From: Synechococcus sp. RSCCF101
GTDB taxonomy: Bacteria; Cyanobacteriota; Cyanobacteriia; PCC-6307; Cyanobiaceae
Length of the DNA stretch: 64,000 bases
NCBI RefSeq assembly: GCF_008807075.1
Contig: NZ_CP035632.1
Span: 1,736,001 to 1,800,000 of the forward strand
Reading direction: 5' to 3'
Made by a program: the position numbers and the translations under genes. The notes under the pieces are model-generated. The model made no database searches, had not been told where the DNA came from, and worked only from the letters and a program-made list of their open reading frames with translations. Shown in pieces: positions 29,153-37,532 of this stretch. Numbering within the stretch: the stretch's first letter is position 1; each line of letters begins with the position of its first letter.

Positions 29153-30358
29153 ATGAGCGAGCCCTCGCCGGAGTTTCGTCGACTGGTGTCGCACCAGCTG
29201 CGTCAGTTCGCGGACTGTTCCGAGCTCAACCACCTGATTGTCTATGCCGCGGGCCGTGGCGAGGACGGCAAGCTGCATCTGGCCACCATCGGCAGCTGGC
29301 CGGACGGCACCCATCAGCTGCCGCCGGCGGTTGAGGACGGCCACCTGCCGATGCCCGGCCGCGATCGGCGCTGGTGGGCCCTGCGGAGAGACACCGTGCT
29401 CCTGGGCGCGCTGCGAGCCGAGATCCGCGCCCATCCCTGGCGTGAGACGCTGCTGGCCCGTCTTCAGGCCTGCGCCGACACGCTCACTGAAGCCCTGCTG
29501 CTGGAGCATGAGCGCGTCCGGCTCGAGCAGGACCTGGACCGCCAGCAGGACCAGATCGCCGCTCTGGTGCACCAGCTGCGCAACCCCCTCGCCGCCCTGC
29601 GCACCTTCGCGCAGCTGCTGCTGCGGCGCATGGATGCCGGCGATCGCCAACGCCCCCTGGTGGAGAGCCTGCTCTCGGAGCAGCGACAGCTCGGGCGCTA
29701 TGTGGATGCCATCGGCGTGCTTGGGGCAACCGCCGGACCGGAGCGCCGGGACGGCGGGATGACGGAGGCCGGTTCCCCTCTGTTGCCGCCGCCAGCGGAC
29801 AGCGGCGACGGGAGCAGGGACCGACTGGCTGGGCGCCTGGCCGGGCTGTGCGATCGTGCGGCCGCCCGGGCGGCATTGCAGGGGCGATCCTGGCTGGCGC
29901 CCGATCGATGGCCCCGCTGGGAGGGCGATGCGGACAGCGTGGCCGAGATCGTGGCCAACCTGATCGACAACGCCTTCCACTACGCGCCGAGCGACCGGGC
30001 GATTGGAATGGCCTGGATCGAAGGGGAGCCGGAGGACGGCCTCCGGCTCTGCGTGTGGGATGGAGGGGAGGCCATCGCTGCCGGCGAACGGGAACGGATC
30101 TTCCGGCCGGGCGAACGGGGTGCCCGGTCAGCCGGCCGGAGCGGCACCGGCCGCGGCCTCGCCCTCGCCCGGGATCTGGCCCACGGGCTGGGGGGAACGC
30201 TGACGCTCCACTGCCCCCCGCGGCGGCTGGATCCCCGACTGCCGGAACAGGGCAACGTCTTCTGCCTCAAGCTGCCGGCTGCGATTCAGACCCCGCAGGC
30301 CAGCAGTCCCATCAGCAGCAGCGCCAGCGACTCCGACCATTCGACGCAGGCCCCGTAG
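29153..30358 (+). CDS. Sensor histidine kinase with N-terminal GAF-like sensor region
   Basis: Cytoplasmic two-component kinase, 401 residues from the ATG at 29153. Residues 1-115 form a GAF-like sensor region without membrane helices. The H-box IAALVHQLRNPLAALRTFAQ holds the phospho-acceptor His140. The N-box is VAEIVANLIDNAFHYAPSD and the G-boxes are CVWDGGEAI and GTGRGLALARDLAHGLGG. No response-regulator gene is adjacent. The soluble GAF-kinase layout is like Hik2/chloroplast sensor kinase, a kinase universal in cyanobacteria, but I cannot confirm this. The last 73 bases are antisense to the cobS end, giving a Ser-rich tail of doubtful meaning. Confidence 0.85.
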   Translation: MSEPSPEFRRLVSHQLRQFADCSELNHLIVYAAGRGEDGKLHLATIGSWPDGTHQLPPAVEDGHLPMPGRDRRWWALRRDTVLLGALRAEIRAHPWRETLLARLQACADTLTEALLLEHERVRLEQDLDRQQDQIAALVHQLRNPLAALRTFAQLLLRRMDAGDRQRPLVESLLSEQRQLGRYVDAIGVLGATAGPERRDGGMTEAGSPLLPPPADSGDGSRDRLAGRLAGLCDRAAARAALQGRSWLAPDRWPRWEGDADSVAEIVANLIDNAFHYAPSDRAIGMAWIEGEPEDGLRLCVWDGGEAIAAGERERIFRPGERGARSAGRSGTGRGLALARDLAHGLGGTLTLHCPPRRLDPRLPEQGNVFCLKLPAAIQTPQASSPISSSASDSDHSTQAP

Positions 30359-31065
30359 CTGTCGCCGCTGTGGCCCTCCAGCCGCCTGCCCAGGATCAGG
30401 GGGACCGCACTGGCCGGCAGCGCGCCCACCAGCAGCCACCACGGCCAGCCCCGGGCGCCGATCCCCACGGCACAGACGACCAGCAGGGCCAGCATCGGCC
30501 GACTCTCCCGCCGCAGGCCGCGCCAGTGATCCCGGTGGAAGCCGGCGGTTCCGTCCTCCCGCAGGTAGGGGAAGCGGTCGATCGCCAGCAGCGGTGACCA
30601 GCGCCCCCAGACGGCGGCGGCCAGCAGGGCCGCCGGAGCCGCCGCGTCGAGCATCCACAACCCGGCAGCCCGCAGCAGCAGAACCTGAATCATGGCGATG
30701 ACGCCGGCCGCTCCCACCCGGCTGTCGTCCATCGCCGCCAGCCGCGACGCCTTCGGGGCGGCCAGGCCATCAGCCGTGTCCATCAGACCATCGGCATGGA
30801 TCCCGCCGCTGATCCAGAGACCCAGGGTCAGCACCAGAGCCACCCTGGCGGCCAGCGGCCAGGTGGGCGTCAGGGCCCACCAGAGCAGCGCCTGGGCCCC
30901 GCCGGTGACGAGGCCCAGTAGCGGCGCGAAGCGAGCGATCCTCCTGAATCGTGGAGCCGGCCAGGGCCAGGCGGGGAGAACGGTGTAAAAGATCCAGGCG
31001 CCGGCCAGATCCGAGCACCAGTCGGGCGGGGAAAGGAGCCGCCGACGCCGCCGGTGAACCGTCAC
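30286..31065 (-). CDS. cobS: Adenosylcobinamide-GDP ribazoletransferase
   Basis: Membrane enzyme joining adenosylcobinamide-GDP and alpha-ribazole in the last steps of cobalamin (here pseudocobalamin) assembly. A GTG start at 31065 gives 259 residues, the usual size. An ATG at 31143 would run into tgt and add an Ala/Pro-rich lead. Signatures are SGGIHADGLMDTADGLAA, SRVGAAGVIAMIQVLLLRA and the end GHSGDSYGACVEWSESLALL. About six hydrophobic segments are seen. It is divergent from tgt; its 3' end overlaps the kinase gene on the other strand. Confidence 0.9.
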   Translation of the reverse strand: MTVHRRRRRLLSPPDWCSDLAGAWIFYTVLPAWPWPAPRFRRIARFAPLLGLVTGGAQALLWWALTPTWPLAARVALVLTLGLWISGGIHADGLMDTADGLAAPKASRLAAMDDSRVGAAGVIAMIQVLLLRAAGLWMLDAAAPAALLAAAVWGRWSPLLAIDRFPYLREDGTAGFHRDHWRGLRRESRPMLALLVVCAVGIGARGWPWWLLVGALPASAVPLILGRRLEGHSGDSYGACVEWSESLALLLMGLLACGV

Positions 31066-31103
31066 CGTAGGGTCGGCACTGAACCCGATCCCAGGGCCGC
31101 GCG

Positions 31104-32261
31104 ATGCCCCCACTGCGGGCCGGGCCGGCGGAGCCCCCGGCATCCTTCCGCTTCGAGATCGAAGCCCACTGCCCGCGGACCCGCGCCCGCCGGGCCCGCT
31201 TCCACACCCCGCACGGGATCGTGCAGACGCCCCGCTTCATGCCCGTGGGCACCCTGGCCACGGTGAAGGGGGTGAGCAGCGATCAGCTGCAGGCCACGGG
31301 GGCCCAGATGGTGCTGGCCAACACCTACCACCTGCATCTGCAGCCGGGCGAGGCCGTGGTGGAGGCCGCCGGCGGCCTGCATCGCTTCATGAACTGGTCC
31401 GGGCCGCTGCTCACCGATTCCGGTGGGTTCCAGGTGTTCAGCCTGGCCGACCTCAACCGCATCAGCGACAGCGGCGTGAGCTTCCGGTCGCCGCGCGACG
31501 GAGCCCGCATCGACCTGTCGCCGGAGAGTTCCATGGCGATCCAGATGGCCCTCGGGGCGGACGTGGCAATGGCCTTCGACCAGTGCCCTCCCTACCCGGC
31601 GAGCGAAGCCGACGTGGCCGAGGCCTGCCGCCGGACCCACCTCTGGCTGGAACGCTGCATCACGGCCCACACGCGGGGCGATCAGGCCCTGTTCGGCATC
31701 GTTCAGGGGGGCTGCCATCCCGCTCTGCGGGAGGAGTCCGCACGGGTGGTGGCATCGATGGGGCTCCCCGGTACGGCGATCGGGGGCGTGAGCGTGGGCG
31801 AGCCGGTGGTGGAGATGCACCGCATCGTGCGCCAGGTGGCTCCCCTGCTGCCGGAGGACCGGCCCCGCTACCTGATGGGCATCGGCAGCCTGCCGGAGAT
31901 GGCGGTGGCGGTGGCCCAGGGTGTGGACCTGTTCGACTGCGTGCTCCCAACCCGCCTGGGCCGGCACGGCACGGCGCTGGTGGCGGGAGAGCGCTGGAAC
32001 CTGCGCAACGCCCGCTTCCGCCATGACCACCGCCCGCTCGATCCCACCTGCCCCTGCCCGGCCTGCCGCCAGCACAGCCGCGCCTACCTGCACCACCTGA
32101 TCCGCAGCGAGGAACTGCTGGGGCTGACGCTGCTCAGCCTCCACAACCTCACCCACCTGATCCGCTTCACCCAGGCGATGGCCACAGCGATCAGCGAAGG
32201 CTGCTTTTCGGAGGATTTCACTCCCTGGCAGCCCGACTCCCCGGCGGCCCACACGTGGTAG
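31104..32261 (+). CDS. tgt: tRNA-guanine transglycosylase
   Basis: Exchanges guanine-34 of GUN-anticodon tRNAs for the queuosine precursor preQ1. The 385 residues show [29 protein letters not shown] (catalytic Asp), [11 protein letters not shown], and [18 protein letters not shown]. Also seen are [17 protein letters not shown] and [19 protein letters not shown], with the second catalytic Asp. The zinc site [20 protein letters not shown] is complete (three Cys and one His). The first 15 residues are variable. psbK follows 31 bases downstream, an arrangement conserved in Synechococcus-type genomes. Confidence 0.96.
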   Translation: MPPLRAGPAEPPASFRFEIEAHCPRTRARRARFHTPHGIVQTPRFMPVGTLATVKGVSSDQLQATGAQMVLANTYHLHLQPGEAVVEAAGGLHRFMNWSGPLLTDSGGFQVFSLADLNRISDSGVSFRSPRDGARIDLSPESSMAIQMALGADVAMAFDQCPPYPASEADVAEACRRTHLWLERCITAHTRGDQALFGIVQGGCHPALREESARVVASMGLPGTAIGGVSVGEPVVEMHRIVRQVAPLLPEDRPRYLMGIGSLPEMAVAVAQGVDLFDCVLPTRLGRHGTALVAGERWNLRNARFRHDHRPLDPTCPCPACRQHSRAYLHHLIRSEELLGLTLLSLHNLTHLIRFTQAMATAISEGCFSEDFTPWQPDSPAAHTW

Positions 32262-32292
32262 CTTCCAGCCACCGCCAACGTACGGACCACGG

Positions 32293-32436
32293 ATGGTCGT
32301 TGCTTCCCTCAGCCTGCTGGCCCAGCTCCCGGAGGCGTACCGCGCCTTCGCGCCGATGGTGGACATCCTGCCCGTGATCCCCCTGTTCTTCCTCCTGCTC
32401 GCCTTCGTCTGGCAGGCCTCGGTCGGCTTCCGCTGA
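32293..32436 (+). CDS. psbK: Photosystem II reaction-centre protein K
   Basis: One-helix PSII subunit (47 residues) next to CP43. It starts [20 protein letters not shown], a presequence that is removed. The mature part begins near P-E-A-Y-R and carries the conserved [20 protein letters not shown] helix and the ending QASVGFR. It is too short for most gene-length cutoffs. The close spacing to tgt suggests partial read-through from that gene. Confidence 0.96.
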   Translation: MVVASLSLLAQLPEAYRAFAPMVDILPVIPLFFLLLAFVWQASVGFR

Positions 32437-32457
32437 TCACCCTCACTCATCCGGGGC

Positions 32458-33198
32458 TCAGCGGGCTCCACGGCGAAGCACCGCCCAGGCGAACCGCGGC
32501 AGCACCAGCATGCGGCGCCAGCGGGCCGGCTCCTGCACCAGCCTGTAGAGCCACTCCAGGTTGACCCGAGCCATCCAGGCCGGAGCCCGGCGCTTGCTGC
32601 CCGACCACACGTCGAAGCTTCCTCCGACGCCCATCCAGAGGCCGGTGCACCCACGGCGGGCCTCGGCGATCCAGAGCTCCTGTCGGGGCACGCCCAGGGC
32701 CACCAGCACCAGATCCGGCCGAATGCCCTGCAGCTGACGCTGCAGGGCGGACCAGGTCTCCGGCTCCTGGTAGCCGTGCACCGCCAGAACGAGATCCATC
32801 CCGGGCATGGAGGTCTGCAGGGTCTGGCGCAGGCGATCCATCACCTCCGGCGAGGCCCCGATGAGGGCCACACGCCAGTGATGACCGGCGGCATAGCGGA
32901 GCAGGGCATCCGCCAGCTCGATGCCGGGTGTGCGCCGCACCCGCACGCCCTGCCGGGCCAGAGCCCAGACGACGCCGGCACCATCGGGAATCACCAGGTC
33001 GGCGTGGGCGATCACGGCGCCAAGCGCCCTCTGGGAACAGGCGGACATGGTCATCTCCGCATTCAGGGTGACGATCTGGCCGCCGCCCCGGTCGTGCAGC
33101 TCCAGCGCCACCGCCAGCGGATTGCGGCAGGCATGCACCGGAACGCCCAGCACCGTGCAGCGCCGGCCGTCGGAGCAATCGGTGCGGATCAAGTCCAT
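32458..33198 (-). CDS. WecG/TagA/CpsF-family glycosyltransferase
   Basis: Membrane-associated transferase that adds a second sugar (often N-acetylmannosamine or ManNAcA) to undecaprenyl-linked GlcNAc in surface-polysaccharide synthesis. The 246 residues from the ATG at 33198 contain IVTLNAEMTMSACSQRALG, DLVIPDGAGVVWALARQG, ALIGASPEVMDRLRQTL and LVLVALGVPRQELWI. GLWMGVGGSFDVWSGSKRRA is the family's strongest motif. It probably works downstream of the WecA-type enzyme at 15.7-16.8 kb. It is divergent from the GH15-like gene with 43 bases between starts, and convergent with psbK. Confidence 0.9.
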   Translation of the reverse strand: MDLIRTDCSDGRRCTVLGVPVHACRNPLAVALELHDRGGGQIVTLNAEMTMSACSQRALGAVIAHADLVIPDGAGVVWALARQGVRVRRTPGIELADALLRYAAGHHWRVALIGASPEVMDRLRQTLQTSMPGMDLVLAVHGYQEPETWSALQRQLQGIRPDLVLVALGVPRQELWIAEARRGCTGLWMGVGGSFDVWSGSKRRAPAWMARVNLEWLYRLVQEPARWRRMLVLPRFAWAVLRRGAR

Positions 33199-33241
33199 CG
33201 CGGGCGGGCCTGCGCGCGAGACTCTATGCCGCAGATGGGAG

Positions 33242-36200
33242 ATGATCATGGCGCTCCACCCCGTGCCCATCGCCCTTGAGGAGCCCGCGTCGCGTGACGC
33301 ACCCCTGCCGCTGGACCGCGAGGGCACAGACGCCTTCCTGAGCGACATGGAGCAGGCCATGGAACGGGTCCTGCTGAACAGGCAGCACCCCGTCAGCGGC
33401 CTGATCCCCGCCAGCACCGCCCGCACGGTGCATGGCGACTACTGCGACGCCTGGGTCCGCGATGGCGTCTACACGATCCAGTGCGTGTGGGGACTGCTGC
33501 TGGCGCGGCGGGAGCTGGGGGGCGATCCCTCTCGCCTCTGGGAGCTGGAACGACGGGTGGAGCAGCTGATGCGGGGCCTGCTCCGCTCGATGATGGGCCA
33601 GGCCGAGAGGGTCGAGCGGTTCAAGAGCAGCCTCGACCGGCTCGATGCGGTGCACGCCAAGTTCGACACGGCGAGCGGACGGGCCGTGGTGGCCGATGAC
33701 GCCTGGGGCCACCTGCAGCTCGATGCCACATCCCTGTTCCTGCTGCAGCTGGCCCAGTTCACCCGCTCGGGTCTGGTGCTGGTCCAGGCTCCGGCCGAAC
33801 GGGATTTCATCCAGAACCTGATCTATTACGTCTCCCGGGCCTACCGGGTCGCCGACTACGGCATCTGGGAGCGGGGCGACAAGGGCAACCATGGCCTGCC
33901 CGAACGCAATGCCAGCTCGATCGGCATGGCCAAGGCGGCGCTGGAGGCCCTCGATGGCCTCGACCTGTACGGACCCCACGGCGACGGGCGCAGCCGCCTG
34001 GTGATTCCCCAGGGAGCCCTGGTGCGGTTGCGGCGTGCCCTCCATCACCTCCTGCCCCGGGAATCGGCCAGCAAGGAGGCCGACAGCGCCTGCCTGTCGG
34101 TGATCGGCTACCCGGCCTGGGCCGTGGACGACCGGCCGCTGCTGGAGCGGACCCGCCAGAAGATCCGCCGCGAGCTGGGGGGCAGCTACGGCTACCGGCG
34201 CTTCCGCCGCGATGGCCACCAGACCCTGATCGAGGACCACACCCGCCTCCACTACGAACGCGAGGAACTGGCCCAGTTCGAGGCGATCGAATGCCAGTGG
34301 CCGCTCTTCTTCGCCTTCGAGCTGGTCACGGCCTGCTGCGAATCGCGCTGGCAGGAGGCCTGGCTCTGGCACCGGCGCCTGAGCCAGGTGAGCGTGGAGG
34401 TGGACGGGATGGCCCTGCTGCCGGAGCTGTACCGGGTGCCCCTGGCGTCGATCGACGCGGAGCGCCTCCATCCCGGCAGTCAGCCGCGCGAGGCCAATGA
34501 GAACGTCCCCCTGCTCTGGGCCCAGAGCCTGTGGTGGCTGGGGCAGCTGATGCTGCACGGGCTGCTCAGGGCCGACCAGCTGGACCCCTGCGGCCGGCGA
34601 CTGGAGCGCCCCCTCGGTGCCGATCGCGTTCTCGTGGCCCTGGTGCCCGAGAGTGAACGGATTGCCTCGGCACTGGGCGACGCGGGCTGCCCCGTCAGCC
34701 CACGCGACGGCGCGGCCGTACAGGTCCGGCCATCGGCCGAGCTGGCCGAGCGACTGGCGAGGGTGGGCAGCAATGCGGCGCTGGGGCTGAGCGGCCACCC
34801 CCGTCACCGGGTGGGAACGAGTTCCGCCGGCCGCCTCTACCGGAGCGAGGAGGGATGCCTGGCCTTCCCGCCGGCGGTGCTCGATGACCGCACCTTCTAT
34901 CTGGTGGATGATCCGGAACTGCTGGTGGACGTGGTGACGGCCGAACTCCACCTGCTGCGGCGCCACTGGCGCGGGGATGGCCTGCCCCTGCTGGTCATCC
35001 CCGTCGCGGAGGGCACGTTTCAGGTCGGTCGGGACAGCGTGCTGGATCTGGCCGCCGCCCTGGCCTCCGGCGCGGTGGGAGGGGTGCCGGTGACCCTCGC
35101 TGCGCTCGACACGCACAGGGAGCGGGCCGGTCTGATCGAGCTGCCGCCGGCGGGGCCCGCTTCGGCCCCGAGCGCCCCGGAGGGCGGGACGGGTGCACCG
35201 CTGCGGGCCAGCCTCAGCGGAGCACCCCTCACCGCCGCCCAGGAGCAGGAGATTGAGGAGATCCCGATCAGCGCCCTGGCGGAACGGCTCTGGGAGAGCA
35301 CCTCCCTGGCGGAACAGGCCGAGCTGCTGGAACAGCTGGTGCAGCGGCTGGGACCAGAGGCCCTGCTGCAGGGCCCCGGACCGGGCAGCCCGATCCGCCT
35401 CAGACAGCTGCTGGAGGAGGTGTACCAGCGAGCCCTCCGCAGCGAGGACTGGAACCTGGTACGCCGCTGCGGCGGTGCGCTGCAGCTGGTGCATCCCCAG
35501 CTGGAGGATGCCCTCACCGATCTGCTCGGACGCCAGAAGCAGGTGGTGGTGGGTCGGAACTACACCGCCGAGTCACGCCTGCGCGAGCCATCCGGCAGCC
35601 TGAGCATCGCGGCGATGATGCGGCGCTTCGGGGGGGAGGATGGACGCGAGTGCATGCTCCAGCAGGAGCTGCTGCTGGCGCTCGACGGGCTGGCGCGTCA
35701 GCAGCCCGATCTTCTCGACGGAACGCTGACCCTGCAGCTGGGTCAGCTGCTGCTGCTGCTGACCGGGGAGCTGGCCGGGGAGCGGGATCTCAGTGCGGAC
35801 GCCGCCTTCGAGGCGCTCTGCGATGAACCACCCCACCGAATCCGCCGGCGCCTGCGTGCGGTGCTGATGGATCTCGAGCACGCCAGAGCCGCGCTGCAGC
35901 GCAAGGAGCAGCTGCATGTGAGCGGGCGGGTGCGCTGGCAGGTGCCCGATCCGATGGACGATGCGGCCCCGGGTGGCTGGCTGCAGCAGCGGCAGCGTCT
36001 CGGCGCCCTGCAGCAGGTGCCACGCCACTTCTATGCGGGCATCTGGGAGCTGCTTCACCACTGCCGTGGTCTGGTGATCGGCGACAAGCTCGAGCGACGC
36101 AACCGCCTCGAGAGCCGGCCACTGATCCTCGAGACCACCGCCGGGGAACGAAACTTCGCCTCCCAGGTGGATCACCTGCTCAGCAAGATCGAGGCTCCGG

Positions 36201-36490
36201 AGTACCGGCAGCTCTGCACCGAAGCGCTGCTGACGCTGATCGCCTTCGTCGCCGCCAACCCGGACGTTCAGCTCGACGACGATCTGGCCCTGGATGTGAT
36301 CATCGGCCACGCCGTGCGCGTGGGCTGGCTGGAGGACCACCCCGAGTGCAGCTCCGAGGCCTACGCCGCCCGCAAGGCCGAGGCCTGGGATCGCTTCTAC
36401 GCCGCCTCACCGGCCCGGTGCCGGCGCTGGCAGGTGCAGGCGCTGCGCGTGCTCTCCGGACAGGAGCCCGAGCTGCCGCTGACGGCCTGA
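33242..36490 (+). CDS. GH15 / phosphorylase-kinase alpha-beta-like protein
   Basis: A 1082-residue soluble protein built like the regulatory alpha/beta subunits of eukaryotic phosphorylase kinase. Residues about 20-480 form an (alpha/alpha)6 GH15-like barrel (ARTVHGDYCDAWVRDGVYTI, RVADYGIWERGDKGNHG, NASSIGMAKAALEALDGL, FEAIECQWPLFFAFE, ANENVPLLWAQSLWWL). A Pro/Ala-rich linker lies near 640-665. The C-terminal region ends in GERNFASQVDHLLSKIEAPE and YRQLCTEALLTLIAFVAANP, which correspond to the conserved end of PhK alpha/beta. ATGs at 33242 and 33248 are both usable. No kinase subunit is nearby; a role in glycogen or glucan metabolism is plausible but unproven. Confidence 0.85.
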   Translation: MIMALHPVPIALEEPASRDAPLPLDREGTDAFLSDMEQAMERVLLNRQHPVSGLIPASTARTVHGDYCDAWVRDGVYTIQCVWGLLLARRELGGDPSRLWELERRVEQLMRGLLRSMMGQAERVERFKSSLDRLDAVHAKFDTASGRAVVADDAWGHLQLDATSLFLLQLAQFTRSGLVLVQAPAERDFIQNLIYYVSRAYRVADYGIWERGDKGNHGLPERNASSIGMAKAALEALDGLDLYGPHGDGRSRLVIPQGALVRLRRALHHLLPRESASKEADSACLSVIGYPAWAVDDRPLLERTRQKIRRELGGSYGYRRFRRDGHQTLIEDHTRLHYEREELAQFEAIECQWPLFFAFELVTACCESRWQEAWLWHRRLSQVSVEVDGMALLPELYRVPLASIDAERLHPGSQPREANENVPLLWAQSLWWLGQLMLHGLLRADQLDPCGRRLERPLGADRVLVALVPESERIASALGDAGCPVSPRDGAAVQVRPSAELAERLARVGSNAALGLSGHPRHRVGTSSAGRLYRSEEGCLAFPPAVLDDRTFYLVDDPELLVDVVTAELHLLRRHWRGDGLPLLVIPVAEGTFQVGRDSVLDLAAALASGAVGGVPVTLAALDTHRERAGLIELPPAGPASAPSAPEGGTGAPLRASLSGAPLTAAQEQEIEEIPISALAERLWESTSLAEQAELLEQLVQRLGPEALLQGPGPGSPIRLRQLLEEVYQRALRSEDWNLVRRCGGALQLVHPQLEDALTDLLGRQKQVVVGRNYTAESRLREPSGSLSIAAMMRRFGGEDGRECMLQQELLLALDGLARQQPDLLDGTLTLQLGQLLLLLTGELAGERDLSADAAFEALCDEPPHRIRRRLRAVLMDLEHARAALQRKEQLHVSGRVRWQVPDPMDDAAPGGWLQQRQRLGALQQVPRHFYAGIWELLHHCRGLVIGDKLERRNRLESRPLILETTAGERNFASQVDHLLSKIEAPEYRQLCTEALLTLIAFVAANPDVQLDDDLALDVIIGHAVRVGWLEDHPECSSEAYAARKAEAWDRFYAASPARCRRWQVQALRVLSGQEPELPLTA

Positions 36491-36491
36491 G

Positions 36492-37496
36492 TCAGACCGG
36501 CTCGCTCAGGGTCATGCAGAGGGAGGGTTCCTCCACCGCCTGCTCGATCAGATCCGCCAGCACCAGGGCGCGGGAGGCCTGCAGACCATCCACGGCGGGG
36601 GTTTCACGCCCGCGCACACACTGGAGAAAGTGCTCCAGTTCGGCGTAGAGGGGCTCGATCGAGGTGGTGCTGACCTCCTCGATGAATCCATCGTTGCGGT
36701 ACAGCAGTTCACCGTGATCGGCGGAATACCACTGATGGGCCCGGCGGTGCACGTGCAGGGTGTGGTTGAGGAAATCCGTCTCCACCAGGCTGGAACGGCA
36801 GTGGGCACTCAGACCGCGCAGCTTGCGATGGCTGACCTTGCTGGCCGACAGGCTGGCCACCACGCCGTTGGTGAAGGTGAGCGTGGCGGTGACGTAATCG
36901 ATCGGGCCGCCCGAGGCACGGCCGCCGGCGGCGGCGAGGCGGCCGACGGGGGCCCGGGCCAGCTCCAGCACCAGGTCGATGTCATGGATCATCAGATCCA
37001 GCACGACCGATACATCGTTGGCCCGGTCGGCATGGGGGCTGTGCCGGCGCGCCTCCAGCACCAGCACCTCCTCGCTGGCCACCACCTTGAGCAACTCGCG
37101 AAAGGCCGGGTTGAAGCGCTCGATGTGGCCCACCTGCAGCAACCGGCCGGCCTGCTCGGCGGCCCGGATCAGCTCGGAGGCCTCGTCCTTGCTGGCGGCG
37201 ATGGGTTTCTCCATCAGCACGTGCAGACCGGCCTGCAGGCAGGTCAGCCCGACGCTGTGGTGCAGCAGGGTCGGCACGGCGATGCACACCGCCTCCACGT
37301 TGTCGAGCAGTTCGGCGTAGTCGGCGTACCAGCGGCAGCCGAACTGCTCGGTGGCCAGCCGGCCCCGCTCGGCATCCGGGTCGGCCACACCCACCAGCTC
37401 GGCATCCCGCAGCAGGCTCAGCACCCTGGCGTGGTGCCATCCCATGTTGCCGATACCGATCACGCCGACCTTCACGGGAGCCATCGCGTCGGTCAT
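36492..37496 (-). CDS. Gfo/Idh/MocA-family oxidoreductase
   Basis: NAD(P)-dependent sugar or sugar-acid dehydrogenase-like protein, 334 residues. The Rossmann start is VKVGVIGIGNMGWHHARVL, the EKP motif is LHVLMEKPIAASKDEA, and substrate-domain histidines sit in GHIERFNPAFREL and DLMIHDIDLVLEL. The FNPAFRELL and DLMIHDIDL motifs are typical of members acting on UDP-N-acetyl sugars or on inositol-like substrates; the real substrate is unknown. The gene ends back to back with the GH15-like gene, with a single base between the stops. Confidence 0.88.
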   Translation of the reverse strand: MTDAMAPVKVGVIGIGNMGWHHARVLSLLRDAELVGVADPDAERGRLATEQFGCRWYADYAELLDNVEAVCIAVPTLLHHSVGLTCLQAGLHVLMEKPIAASKDEASELIRAAEQAGRLLQVGHIERFNPAFRELLKVVASEEVLVLEARRHSPHADRANDVSVVLDLMIHDIDLVLELARAPVGRLAAAGGRASGGPIDYVTATLTFTNGVVASLSASKVSHRKLRGLSAHCRSSLVETDFLNHTLHVHRRAHQWYSADHGELLYRNDGFIEEVSTTSIEPLYAELEHFLQCVRGRETPAVDGLQASRALVLADLIEQAVEEPSLCMTLSEPV

Positions 37497-37532
37497 GGGC
37501 GGCTCAGCCGTTCTGCAGACGAGATCGCATTA

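Noticed and set aside
33224-35494. A 756-codon open frame on the minus strand
   Set aside because: It is the exact antisense of the GH15-like gene; its His/Gln/Gly-rich text has no domain, and long antisense frames are expected at this G+C content.
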